A stretch of DNA of 64,000 nt, from assembly GCA_947627185.1 (NCBI GenBank), contig CANQVF010000003.1:1-64000 (forward strand), written 5' to 3'. This document shows, piece after piece, positions 49,239 to 58,849 of this stretch. Within the stretch, counting starts at the first letter, position 1; each line of letters begins with the position of its first letter. The DNA is from an uncultured Clostridia bacterium. Lineage in GTDB: Bacteria > Bacillota > Clostridia > TANB77 > CAG-508. Both the position numbers and the translations under genes were made by a program. The notes under the pieces are model-generated. The model was not told where the DNA came from. It was given only the letters and a program-made list of their open reading frames with translations, and did no database searches.

Positions 49239-49999
49239 AAATAAAAAATGGTATTATAGTTATTTTTGTTTGCATTATCGTTCTTTCTTCTTTTAAACTT
49301 CCAGAAGTACTATTAAAAATGGAAAATAATAATTTTGAAGCAGCAATATTTTCAAAGGACAAAAATAATATAGATATAGAAACACAAAATATTTATTTAG
49401 TTAAAGCTATTCATGAAATTGAAAGTGGAAAGAGTATTGAAATAAGCAAACCAGAAGAAAAGCTTTTATTTGAAAAACTAGTTTTAAATAATATGGAAAC
49501 TAAAAGTAATTATGAACAAGAGCTATGCAAATTGCAGGAATGCAAAATATTAAAAAATGTAGATTTTAACCAAGATTCAAATGGTGTGGTTAGTATTTTA
49601 AAAACAGAATATAAAGTAGAAGACAACATTTATGAGGTAAATCATATAATACTTAAATATGAAAATGAAAAGAATAATTATGTTTTCAACATAGAAAGTA
49701 AAACTGGAAAAATCATATATATAGCTTTTAACAAGGAAAATATATATGCTGAAAATAATCAAAAAGAAATATTAAATAATTTTATTAATTACTTAAATTT
49801 ACACGTTATTGATGATTGGGAATATAAAACAGATGATTTAAATTCAAAATATATGATAAAATCAGCCAAAACTGATATTGCAATAGATACAAATACAATA
49901 AGTAAAAAATATATTATGAGATCAGAAAAAGCCAATATTTCTATTGCTTTAGAAGAAACACCAGAAAACTATATGATTACTTTTCATACAAGCAATTAA
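49235..49999 (+). CDS. Hypothetical membrane-anchored extracytoplasmic protein, third gene of the TCS operon
   Basis: ATGA overlap with the kinase stop; one N-terminal TM. Confidence 0.6.
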   Translation: MKIKNGIIVIFVCIIVLSSFKLPEVLLKMENNNFEAAIFSKDKNNIDIETQNIYLVKAIHEIESGKSIEISKPEEKLLFEKLVLNNMETKSNYEQELCKLQECKILKNVDFNQDSNGVVSILKTEYKVEDNIYEVNHIILKYENEKNNYVFNIESKTGKIIYIAFNKENIYAENNQKEILNNFINYLNLHVIDDWEYKTDDLNSKYMIKSAKTDIAIDTNTISKKYIMRSEKANISIALEETPENYMITFHTSN

Positions 50000-50030
50000 T
50001 ACAATTTCACAAAAATAATATAAAAAATTC

Positions 50031-50091
50031 ATACAATATAGATACAATTTTTATACAAGTAAGATACAAGTTTCATACAGCCCAGATACAA
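50031..50091 (+). promoter_or_regulatory. Six phased ATACA(A) direct repeats, exact 11-bp period (predicted response-regulator operator)
   Basis: ATACA at 50031, 50042, 50053, 50064, 50075, 50086, followed by TATGCT/TATAAA -10-like elements and a GGAGGG RBS. Confidence 0.7.
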
Positions 50092-50129
50092 CTTTATGCT
50101 ATTTTTGTATAAAGTTTGGAGGGAAAAAA

Positions 50130-50849
50130 ATGAAATTTGTATCAAATGAAAACAAAAAAGTAGAAATTGAAGTTAATGGCAGCACTTATTTAAGACATGC
50201 CATAAAAACAAGATTTATTAAGCAAGGCGAAAATTATATTAAGATATTTAAAGAATATGTAAAGCCAATATATCAAGAAGGAGATATAATTTCTTGTAGT
50301 GAAAAAATAATTTCTTTATGCCAAAACAGAGTTATAAGAAGAGAAGATATTAAAATAGGATTTTGGGCAAAATTTTTGTCTAAGTTCGCTTGCAGAAAAA
50401 ATAGGGGTGGATATGGTGTAGGAATGCCAATAAACATGCAATATGCCATAAATAAAGTTGGACTTTCTAGAGTGCTTTTTGCAAGTGTTTTAAGTGGAAT
50501 AACAAAGCTTTTTGGTATAAAAGGAGTTTTTTATAAAATTGTTGGTAGAGAAGTAAGCGGATTAGATGGATTTTATGATGGAGCTTGGGATGAATATAGA
50601 GATATAGGAATAGAAATTCCAAAAAACCCTTCTTTAGTTTGTGACGAAATAAAAAGCAAACTAGGAATTAGCTCTATGATTGTAGATGCAAATGATTTTG
50701 GACAAGTAATACTTGGAAAATCTAGTGATATAAAATTAGAAGATGACATTCTAGTTAAAATAATAAAAGATAATCCAGCAGGGCAAGGCAAACAAAAAAC
50801 ACCACTTATCCTGATTAGAAAAAAGGATAAAGAGGAGGTGACCTCATGA
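50130..50849 (+). CDS. F420-0:gamma-glutamyl ligase-like (CofE-family) protein
   Basis: 'TRFIKQGENYIKIFKEYVKPIYQEGDIISCSEKIISLCQNR', 'GVGMPINMQYAI', 'IVDANDFGQVILG', 'DNPAGQGKQKTPLILIRK'. Confidence 0.65.
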   Translation: MKFVSNENKKVEIEVNGSTYLRHAIKTRFIKQGENYIKIFKEYVKPIYQEGDIISCSEKIISLCQNRVIRREDIKIGFWAKFLSKFACRKNRGGYGVGMPINMQYAINKVGLSRVLFASVLSGITKLFGIKGVFYKIVGREVSGLDGFYDGAWDEYRDIGIEIPKNPSLVCDEIKSKLGISSMIVDANDFGQVILGKSSDIKLEDDILVKIIKDNPAGQGKQKTPLILIRKKDKEEVTS

Positions 50850-51655
50850 AAAAGACAGCTTTCTTTTTAATACTGCCTGTGATTACTTTCTTAGCAATAT
50901 ATTTTAATATAAATTTGACTAATAATAAAAAAGTTAGTCTTAATAGTAATGTCGCTTTTGAAAATAAAAGTTTTATAAATGCAGTGAAACCATTAACAGA
51001 TGATGAAGAAAATGTGGAAAAGATTTATTTAAAAGAGCAAGATGATGAAAATGATAGTTCAAAAGAGAATAATAATGAAGAGATGGATAACTTAAATATT
51101 GATGATTGGAAATTAGTTTTAGTAAATTATGAAAATGTATTGCCAGAAAATTTTGAAATAAAATTAGCAAATATAGATAAAATAAGAAAATTCGATTCAA
51201 GAGCTATTTCTTATTTAAATGATATGCTAAAAGCAATGAGAAAAGATGGGATAGAAAATGTGTGGGTTCAATCTGCATATAGAAGTATTGAATATCAAAA
51301 AGGCTTATATAATGATAAAATAAATTCATACATAAAACTTGGTAAAACGAGAGAAGAGGCAGAAGAATTAACATTAAAGAAAATAAATAAACCAGGGACA
51401 AGCGAGCACAATTTAGGCTTATCAGTAGATTTTAACTATGTAGATTATACTTTTGATGAAACAAAAGGCTTTAAATGGCTGCAAGAAAATGCAGAAAATT
51501 ATGGCTTTATATTAAGATATAAAGAAGAAAAAGAAGACATTACTAAAATAGATTATGAACCTTGGCATTGGAGATTTGTGGGAGTGGAAAATGCTAAAAA
51601 AATGAATGAACTTGATATGTGTTTAGAAGAATATATAGAGTATAGAAAAAAATAA
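50846..51655 (+). CDS. VanY-type D-alanyl-D-alanine carboxypeptidase (M15B)
   Basis: 'VQSAYRSIEYQKGLYN', 'PGTSEHNLGLSVDF', 'EPWHWRFVG'; ATGA overlap with upstream gene. Confidence 0.9.
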   Translation: MKKTAFFLILPVITFLAIYFNINLTNNKKVSLNSNVAFENKSFINAVKPLTDDEENVEKIYLKEQDDENDSSKENNNEEMDNLNIDDWKLVLVNYENVLPENFEIKLANIDKIRKFDSRAISYLNDMLKAMRKDGIENVWVQSAYRSIEYQKGLYNDKINSYIKLGKTREEAEELTLKKINKPGTSEHNLGLSVDFNYVDYTFDETKGFKWLQENAENYGFILRYKEEKEDITKIDYEPWHWRFVGVENAKKMNELDMCLEEYIEYRKK

Positions 51656-51656
51656 A

Positions 51657-51704
51657 AAAATTTCACATCTGTGACTTTGACAAGGCAGATGTGAATTTTT
51701 TTAT
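51657..51704 (+). terminator. Rho-independent terminator
   Basis: TTCACATCTG-tgactttgacaagg-CAGATGTGAATTTTTTT. Confidence 0.85.
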
Positions 51705-51709
51705 TAAAT

Positions 51710-51733
51710 AATTTAACTATTGACAGTTAAATT
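51710..51733. promoter_or_regulatory. Inverted-repeat operator overlapping -35 of the ABC exporter operon
   Basis: AATTTAACT-attgac-AGTTAAATT, perfect 9-bp arms with TTGACA embedded. Confidence 0.6.
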
Positions 51734-51785
51734 GAAATATTAAATAATATATAAAGAAAATATTTATAAAAAAGAAGGGAACAAA

Positions 51786-53549
51786 ATGATTAAACTATTA
51801 AAATATTTAGGCAAAAAACAATGGCTATTTGTAGTTATTTGTTTTGCACTAATTTTTGGTCAAGTATGGTTAGAATTAAAAATGCCTGATTATATGTCAG
51901 AAATTACTGTATTAGTTCAAACTGAAGGAAGTCAAATGAAAGACATTGTAAAAAATGGTGCATATATGCTTGCATGTAGCATAGCAAGTTTGATTGATAG
52001 TGTAATTGCAGGATATATAATTGCTAACATATCTGCAACATTTTCAAAAAGAATTAGAAAAACATTATTTGATAAAGTAGAAAACTTAGCTATGAATGAA
52101 GTTAAAAATTTTTCTACAAGCAGTTTAATTACAAGAACAACAAACGATATTACTCAAATACAAATGCTTGTTGCAATGGGATTGCAAATGATGATAAAAG
52201 CACCAATTACAGCAATTTGGGCAATAACAAAAATATTAAACAAAAGTTGGCAATGGAGTGCTTTAACAGGAGCTGGGGTTGCAATTCTTTTAGGAGTTAT
52301 TGCTGTATTAATAATAATTGTAATGCCAAGATTTAAACTTGTTCAAAAATTAATAGATAAAATAAATGGTGTAACTCGTGAAAATTTAACTGGAATAAGA
52401 GTTGTAAGAGCTTTTAATGCAGAAGAATATCAACAAAATAAATTTGAAGCAGTAAATAAAAGACTTACAAACCAACAACTATTCAATCAAAAAGTATTTT
52501 CTATTTTATCACCAACAATGTATTTAGTTATGTACTTTTTAACACTTGGAATTTATTTAATAGGTGCATACTTAATAAAAGGAGCTTTATTAGAACAAAA
52601 ATTAATAATTTTTGGAAATATGGTTGTATTTAGTTCTTATGCAATGCAAGTTATTATGTCTTTCTTAATGCTTGCAATGATATTTATGATGTTACCAAGA
52701 GCTGAAGTTTCAGCAAGTCGTATTAATGAAGTGTTAGATACAGAAATAACTATTAAAGATGGAAAAATAAATAAAGATACAACAAATGAAAAAGGTGTTG
52801 TAGAATTTAAGAATGTATCTTTTAAATATCCAGATGGAGATGAATATGTTTTAGAAAACATATCCTTTAAAGCAAATAAGGGAGAAACAGTTGCATTTAT
52901 TGGTTCTACTGGTTCTGGAAAGTCAACATTAATCAATTTAATACCAAGATTTTATGATGTAACTTCTGGAGAAATATTAGTAGATGGAGTTAATGTAAAA
53001 GATTATGCACAAGAATTTTTACATAATAAAATAGGATATATTTCACAAAAAGCAGTAATATTTAGTGATACAGTTCAAAATAATGTATCTTATGGAGATA
53101 ATGGAAAAGGTGAAAAAACAGAAGAGCAAATTAAAAAGGCAATTGAAGTAGCTCAAGCAAAAGAATTTGTTGAAAAAATGGAAAATGGTTATGAAACTTT
53201 AATGGCAGAAGGTGGAACAAATGTATCTGGAGGGCAAAAACAGAGATTGTCAATAGCAAGGGCAATTGCGAGAAATCCAGAAATTTATATTTTTGATGAT
53301 AGCTTTTCTGCATTAGACTATAAAACAGATAGTGTTTTAAGAAGAGAACTAAAAAAATATACAAAAGATGCTACAACATTAATTGTTGCACAAAGAATTG
53401 GAACTATTATAAACAGTGATAAAATATTAGTTTTAGAAGATGGCAAATGTGTAGGACAGGGAACACATAAAGAGCTATTAAAAAATTGCGAAGTGTATAA
53501 ACAAATTGCCTTATCACAATTATCAGAGGAGGAATTAGAAAATGAGTAA
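51786..53549 (+). CDS. ABC exporter, fused permease/ATPase subunit A
   Basis: TM domain + 'GSTGSGKSTLINLIPRFYDVTSGEI', 'VSGGQKQRLSIARAIARNPEIYIFDDSFSALD'. Confidence 0.93.
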   Translation: MIKLLKYLGKKQWLFVVICFALIFGQVWLELKMPDYMSEITVLVQTEGSQMKDIVKNGAYMLACSIASLIDSVIAGYIIANISATFSKRIRKTLFDKVENLAMNEVKNFSTSSLITRTTNDITQIQMLVAMGLQMMIKAPITAIWAITKILNKSWQWSALTGAGVAILLGVIAVLIIIVMPRFKLVQKLIDKINGVTRENLTGIRVVRAFNAEEYQQNKFEAVNKRLTNQQLFNQKVFSILSPTMYLVMYFLTLGIYLIGAYLIKGALLEQKLIIFGNMVVFSSYAMQVIMSFLMLAMIFMMLPRAEVSASRINEVLDTEITIKDGKINKDTTNEKGVVEFKNVSFKYPDGDEYVLENISFKANKGETVAFIGSTGSGKSTLINLIPRFYDVTSGEILVDGVNVKDYAQEFLHNKIGYISQKAVIFSDTVQNNVSYGDNGKGEKTEEQIKKAIEVAQAKEFVEKMENGYETLMAEGGTNVSGGQKQRLSIARAIARNPEIYIFDDSFSALDYKTDSVLRRELKKYTKDATTLIVAQRIGTIINSDKILVLEDGKCVGQGTHKELLKNCEVYKQIALSQLSEEELENE

Positions 53550-55389
53550 TAATGATCAAACAAGAATGCCTCCAAGAATGGGTAGAATGGGAAGAGGCAG
53601 AAACTTTGAAAAACCTAAAAATTTTAAAAAAGCAATAAGAAGATTATTTAGTGAGCTTAAAAATTTTAAAGTATTAATTTTTATAGCATTACTTCTTGCA
53701 TCTTTAGGTTCAGTTCTTTCAATTATTGCACCAGATAAATTATCAAATTTAACGGATGAAATTTCCAAAGGTCTTGTGGTAGTAAATTCAGCAGAACCTT
53801 TTATGAATATGGAAGAAATAAAGAAAATAGCAATATTTTTAGCAGGACTATATATTACAAGTGCACTTTTCACTTTTATACAATCTATTTTAATGGTAGA
53901 TGTTGCTAATAAGTTTGCTAAAAGCTTGAGAAGTAGAATATCAAATAAAATTAATAAATTACCACTTTCATTTTTCGATAAAAATTCTACAGGTGATATT
54001 TTATCTAGAGTAACAAATGATGTAGATACAATAGCACAAAGTATGAACCAATCACTTGCAAGCTTAGTAAGTAGTGTAACACTATTTTTAGGAACAATAA
54101 TAATGATGTTTCATACAAATTGGATTATGGCAATAACAGCTATTGTTGCTAGTTTAATAGGCTTTATATTTATGTTTTTAATTTTAGGTAAATCTCAAAA
54201 ATATTTTATAGCAAGACAACGTGAACTTGGAAAATTAAATGGGCATATTGAAGAAATTTATTCAGGATTAAATATTGTAAAAGTGTATAATGGTAAAAAG
54301 CAATCAGATGAAAAATTTGATGAGCTAAACGAAAGTGTTTATAATGCAAATAGAAAAAGTCAATTTTTATCAGGACTTATGCCACCACTTATGAACTTTA
54401 TAGGAAATTTTGGCTATGTTGCAGTATGTATTGTTGGTGCTTTACTTACAATGAACGACATAATTACATTTGGAGTTATTGTTGCATTTATTACTTATGT
54501 AAGATTATTTACATCACCACTTTCACAAATGGCACAAGCAATGACTGCACTTCAATCAACAGCTGCTGCATCTGAAAGAGTATTTGAATTTGTAGATGAA
54601 GAGGAAATGCCAAAAGAAGAAAATCTAACAAAGAAATTGAAAAAAGATGAAGTTAAAGGAAAAATAGAATTTGAAAATGTTGTTTTTCAATATGATAATA
54701 ATGATAAACCAACAATTAAAAACTTTAGTGCAATAGCAAAGCCAGGACAAAAAGTTGCAATAGTTGGCCCAACAGGAGCAGGAAAAACAACAATGGTAAA
54801 TCTTCTTATGAAGTTTTATAATATAAATTCTGGAGATATTAAAATAGATGGAATATCTACAAAAGAATTAACAAGAGAAAATGTTCATGATTTATTTACA
54901 ATGGTATTGCAAGATACATGGCTATTTAATGGAACAATAAAAGAAAACATAATTTATAATCAAGAAGGAATAACAGATGAAGATGTAAAAAGAGTATGCA
55001 AAGCAGTTGGAGTAGAGCATTTTATAAAAACATTACCAAATACTTATGACTATGTTTTAAAAGATAATGATAGTATATCTTCAGGGCAAAAGCAATTACT
55101 TACAATAGCAAGAGCGATGTTACAAAAAACGCCTTTTCTAATATTAGATGAAGCAACTTCAAATGTAGATACAAGAACAGAAGAAATGGTACAAGAAGCA
55201 ATGGATAAATTAGCAGAAGGCAAAACATCATTTATTATAGCGCACAGACTTTCAACTATTAGAAATGCAGATTTAATTTTAGTAGTTAATGATGGAAACA
55301 TTATTGAACAAGGCAATCATGATGAACTTATGAACAAAAATGGATTTTATGCAGAATTATATCGTTCACAATTTGAAAAAGTGGGATAA
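53542..55389 (+). CDS. ABC exporter, fused permease/ATPase subunit B
   Basis: 'GPTGAGKTTMVNLLMKFYN', 'ISSGQKQLLTIARAMLQKTPFLILDEATSNVD'; overlaps subunit A gene by 8 bp. Confidence 0.93.
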   Translation: MSNNDQTRMPPRMGRMGRGRNFEKPKNFKKAIRRLFSELKNFKVLIFIALLLASLGSVLSIIAPDKLSNLTDEISKGLVVVNSAEPFMNMEEIKKIAIFLAGLYITSALFTFIQSILMVDVANKFAKSLRSRISNKINKLPLSFFDKNSTGDILSRVTNDVDTIAQSMNQSLASLVSSVTLFLGTIIMMFHTNWIMAITAIVASLIGFIFMFLILGKSQKYFIARQRELGKLNGHIEEIYSGLNIVKVYNGKKQSDEKFDELNESVYNANRKSQFLSGLMPPLMNFIGNFGYVAVCIVGALLTMNDIITFGVIVAFITYVRLFTSPLSQMAQAMTALQSTAAASERVFEFVDEEEMPKEENLTKKLKKDEVKGKIEFENVVFQYDNNDKPTIKNFSAIAKPGQKVAIVGPTGAGKTTMVNLLMKFYNINSGDIKIDGISTKELTRENVHDLFTMVLQDTWLFNGTIKENIIYNQEGITDEDVKRVCKAVGVEHFIKTLPNTYDYVLKDNDSISSGQKQLLTIARAMLQKTPFLILDEATSNVDTRTEEMVQEAMDKLAEGKTSFIIAHRLSTIRNADLILVVNDGNIIEQGNHDELMNKNGFYAELYRSQFEKVG

Positions 55390-55446
55390 AATATACTGAG
55401 AATATTGCAATATAATTTAAGAAAGTAATTGAAAGAAGGTTGTATT

Positions 55447-55950
55447 ATGAAAGAAATTGATGAAGATAATTTTTCAAGTGAAATATTTGATAAAACAGAA
55501 GATTCAATTTATAAAGTTTTAGAAAAATTTAGCAAATTACAAAATGTAGATCAGTCGATAACATATATTTACATCAAAGCATATTATCTTTATTGCACCA
55601 AAATATATTTGGAGCAGAAAAATATAAGTATAGATTTTAATAATATTTATTCAAAATATAGAATTTATTTAGGTATATATTATAAGAGTAATAATGCACA
55701 AATAACTCAGGAATTATTAGATGAATTACTTGGTGCTTTTGATAAATCTTTTGAACTAATTGAATCATTAGGATTTAAAGATATAGAAGATGGCTATGAG
55801 TATAGGCATTTTACTGTTAGTGCATTTGAAATATTGAGAAAAATACTTGAAAGAAAATCAAAATCAGAAATAAGAACAGACATTTTTGATTCAGAAATAA
55901 CTGTATTGGTAAATGAATTTGAAGAATTAAAAAATTATATTCAAAATTAG
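55447..55950 (+). CDS. Hypothetical protein
   Basis: ATG 55447 with GAAAGAAGG upstream; helical, no family recognised. Confidence 0.5.
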   Translation: MKEIDEDNFSSEIFDKTEDSIYKVLEKFSKLQNVDQSITYIYIKAYYLYCTKIYLEQKNISIDFNNIYSKYRIYLGIYYKSNNAQITQELLDELLGAFDKSFELIESLGFKDIEDGYEYRHFTVSAFEILRKILERKSKSEIRTDIFDSEITVLVNEFEELKNYIQN

Positions 55951-56050
55951 AAATTTTATATGTTCAAAGCAAGCAATTATTTACAATTGCTTGTTTTTTT
56001 GTTATACTTTTATCAAATATATAAGAACAAAAAATGTATGAGAGAAAAGA

Positions 56051-58024
56051 ATGAACATTTTAGTAGCTATTAATAATACATATATAAAGCAATTAAATAT
56101 CTTATTAAATTCAATACAAAAATCTAATATAGATGAAAAATTTGATATATATGTTTTAAATGGGAATTTAACAAAAAAGCAAATTAAAGAAATAAATAAA
56201 GGATTAAATTCAGAAAACTTTTGTGTGCATGATATAAAAATTGATGAAGAGAAAATAGGTGATTTGCCAGTGCACGAAGCAAGATATCCATTAGAAATTT
56301 ATTTTAGAATTTTTGCAGTAAAATATTTGCCTCAAAATATAGATAGAATTTTATATTTAGATGCAGATACTTTAGTTATAAATAGATTAAACGAATTATA
56401 TGATATGGACTTTGAAGGAAACTATTTTATTGCAACAACACATGTTAAGAAAATTTTGCACAAGTTTAATGAAATAAGACTTGGAATAGATAAAAATGAG
56501 CCATATATAAATACAGGCGTTCTTTTAATGAATTTAAAAGAATTAAGAAAAACAAAAACAGAAGAAAAGATAAAAGAGTTTTTAAGTAAAAACGAAAAAA
56601 AATTAATATTACCAGATCAAGACATAATTAGTGTAATTTATGGAAATAAAATAAAAATAGTAAGTGATTTAAAATATAATTTAGGAGATAGAAATTTAAA
56701 TTATTATAATTTAAATAATCCAAAATCCAAAATAGGAATTAAGTGGATTCGAAAAAATACAGTAATTATTCATTATTTTAGTAGAAATAAACCTTGGCAT
56801 AAAGGATATGTTGGTAGACTAGGCTGTTTTTATAATAAACTTGTCGAAGAAATGGAAGCTCAAAGAAAACATAAAAAAGTTTTAATATTATCTTGTGGAA
56901 CAGGCGGAGGGCATAATACAGCAGCAAAGGCTGTTCAGGAAGAATTGCTTTCAAGAAATATAAAAGCAGATTTTAAAGAATATTTAGAAATAATAAATCC
57001 TAGATTAAAAGATGGAATTAATAGTTTATATATAAAATCCACAAATAAAAACGGAAAAGTATTTAAAACTGCTTATAGTTTAGGAAAAATGTATGAAAAA
57101 ACTAAATTAATATCACCAGTATATTTATTTAACAGTTTAAATAAAGAAAAATTATATGAATACATAAAGAAAAATAAATATAATTTTATTGTAACTACGC
57201 ATTTATTTGCAGCTCAAGCATTAACAGCAATAAAAAAAGAACATCATATTCATTTTATGCAAATTGCAACAGATTATGTAAGTATACCTTTTTGGAAAGA
57301 AACAAATCCAGATTATTTCATTATTCCAAGTAAAGAATTAGAAGAAGATTTCATAAAAAAAGGAATGAAAAAGCAAAAACTAATACCACTTGGAATACCA
57401 GTAATGAAACAGTTTAGAAAAAAATATAATGAGCAAGAAATAAAAAAAGAGCTAAAATTAGATATTAATAAAAAATATGTATTAATTTTAAATGGAAGTA
57501 TGGGTTTTGGAAATGTAAAAGAAATTGCTCAAAAATTATTAGAAAATACTGAAAACATTACATTTATTATTTCATGTGGAAACAATAAAGAATTATTAAA
57601 TATATTAAATAATGAGTATAAGAATAATGAAAGAATAATAGTACTTCCATATACTAATAACCTTGGAAAATATATGGTAAGTTCAGATGTAATACTTAGT
57701 AAACCAGGTGGACTAACAACAACAGAAATTGCAACAATGAGAAAACCACTAGTTCATATAATGCCAATACCAGGATGTGAAAATTACAATGCAAATTATT
57801 TTTCTAAAAAACAAATGTCTATAAAATGTGATAATATAGAGCAAGTAATAAATATTACAAAAGAATTAATGGAAAGCAAAATATTACAAGAAAATTTAAT
57901 TAAAAATCAGGAAAAATATATAGATAAAAATACTTGTGAAAAAATAGCAGAGTTAGTAATAAAGCAATTAGATAGAGGTAATAAAGAGTGGAAAAATATT
58001 CCGAAGAAGAAAGTAACAAATTAG
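56051..58024 (+). CDS. Fusion glycosyltransferase: N-terminal GT8 domain + C-terminal MGDG-synthase/UgtP-like GT28 domain
   Basis: GT8 'RILYLDADTLVINRLNELYDMDFEGN...PYINTGVLLMNLKELR...LPDQDIISVIYG' (about 56051-56860); GT28-like 'KVLILSCGTGGGHNTAAKAVQEEL...TTHLFAAQAL...LSKPGGLTTTEIATMRKPLVHIMPIPGCENYNANYF' (about 56870-58010). Confidence 0.88.
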   Translation: MNILVAINNTYIKQLNILLNSIQKSNIDEKFDIYVLNGNLTKKQIKEINKGLNSENFCVHDIKIDEEKIGDLPVHEARYPLEIYFRIFAVKYLPQNIDRILYLDADTLVINRLNELYDMDFEGNYFIATTHVKKILHKFNEIRLGIDKNEPYINTGVLLMNLKELRKTKTEEKIKEFLSKNEKKLILPDQDIISVIYGNKIKIVSDLKYNLGDRNLNYYNLNNPKSKIGIKWIRKNTVIIHYFSRNKPWHKGYVGRLGCFYNKLVEEMEAQRKHKKVLILSCGTGGGHNTAAKAVQEELLSRNIKADFKEYLEIINPRLKDGINSLYIKSTNKNGKVFKTAYSLGKMYEKTKLISPVYLFNSLNKEKLYEYIKKNKYNFIVTTHLFAAQALTAIKKEHHIHFMQIATDYVSIPFWKETNPDYFIIPSKELEEDFIKKGMKKQKLIPLGIPVMKQFRKKYNEQEIKKELKLDINKKYVLILNGSMGFGNVKEIAQKLLENTENITFIISCGNNKELLNILNNEYKNNERIIVLPYTNNLGKYMVSSDVILSKPGGLTTTEIATMRKPLVHIMPIPGCENYNANYFSKKQMSIKCDNIEQVINITKELMESKILQENLIKNQEKYIDKNTCEKIAELVIKQLDRGNKEWKNIPKKKVTN

Positions 58025-58734
58025 AACAAAATGAAGATGTAATTCACTTATGGGAACCATTAGAAGTGAATTTAGATTCAAATTACAAATATATTAATGA
58101 TGGAAAAATATTTTCTTTTTTTTCTAATTTACTATATTATGGCTTAGCTTTTCCAGTTTTAACTGTGCTAAATAAAATAGTTTATGACCTAAAAATAGAA
58201 GGAAAAGAAAATATTAAAAATTTAAAAACAGGTGCAATAAGTATATCAAATCATGTTTTAATTTTAGATTGCAGTATGATAGGACTAGCTTTTGGATTAA
58301 AAAAAGTTTATTTTACTACAAGAGAAGGAAGCTTTAAAATTCCTTTTGTAAGAAAATTAATAAAACTTTTAAGAGCAGTTCCAATTCCTACAAAATTAAA
58401 AGATGAAGAATACTTTATAAAAGGAATAAATAAAGCCCTGCAAGATGGTAAAATAATACATTTTTATCCGGAAAAAGCATTATGGCCTTACTATGAAAAA
58501 ATAAGAAATTTTAAAAATGGTGCATTTAATTTTGCAATAAAAAATGATGTTCCAGTTATTCCAATAGTAATTAAATTTAGAAATCCAAAAGGAATAAGAA
58601 AATTCTTTAAAAAAAAGAAAGATGTTACATTAAAAATATTAGAGCCAATAAAATTTGAAGTAAAAGATAATAAAAAAGAAAGTATAGAAAATTTAAAAAA
58701 TCAAGTATTTAAGATTATGCAAGATAATATATAA
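57988..58734 (+). CDS. PlsC-like 1-acyl-glycerol-3-phosphate acyltransferase
   Basis: HX4D motif 'SNHVLILDCSM', 'FYPEKALWPYYEKIRNFKNGAFNFAIKNDVPVIPIVI'; overlaps fusion GT gene by 37 bp. Confidence 0.85.
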   Translation: MEKYSEEESNKLEQNEDVIHLWEPLEVNLDSNYKYINDGKIFSFFSNLLYYGLAFPVLTVLNKIVYDLKIEGKENIKNLKTGAISISNHVLILDCSMIGLAFGLKKVYFTTREGSFKIPFVRKLIKLLRAVPIPTKLKDEEYFIKGINKALQDGKIIHFYPEKALWPYYEKIRNFKNGAFNFAIKNDVPVIPIVIKFRNPKGIRKFFKKKKDVTLKILEPIKFEVKDNKKESIENLKNQVFKIMQDNI

Positions 58735-58757
58735 ATAAAAATATATAAAAAATAGTT

Positions 58758-58840
58758 AAAAGATTATCAACTGTAAGAAAAAATTACTGTTAAACTTTTA
58801 GTTTAATATAGCTTTTTTCTTAGTTGATAATCTTTTTTTA
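58758..58840 (+). terminator. Very long hairpin/terminator with nested second hairpin
   Basis: AAAAGATTATCAACTgtAAGAAAAAA ... TTTTTTCTTAGTTGATAATCTTTTTTT; inner GTTAAAC/GTTTAAT. Confidence 0.7.
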
Positions 58841-58849
58841 TTATATATA

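Noticed and set aside
50973-51401. Minus-strand ORFs opposite VanY
   Set aside because: Leu/His/Phe-rich antisense translations of an A-rich coding strand.
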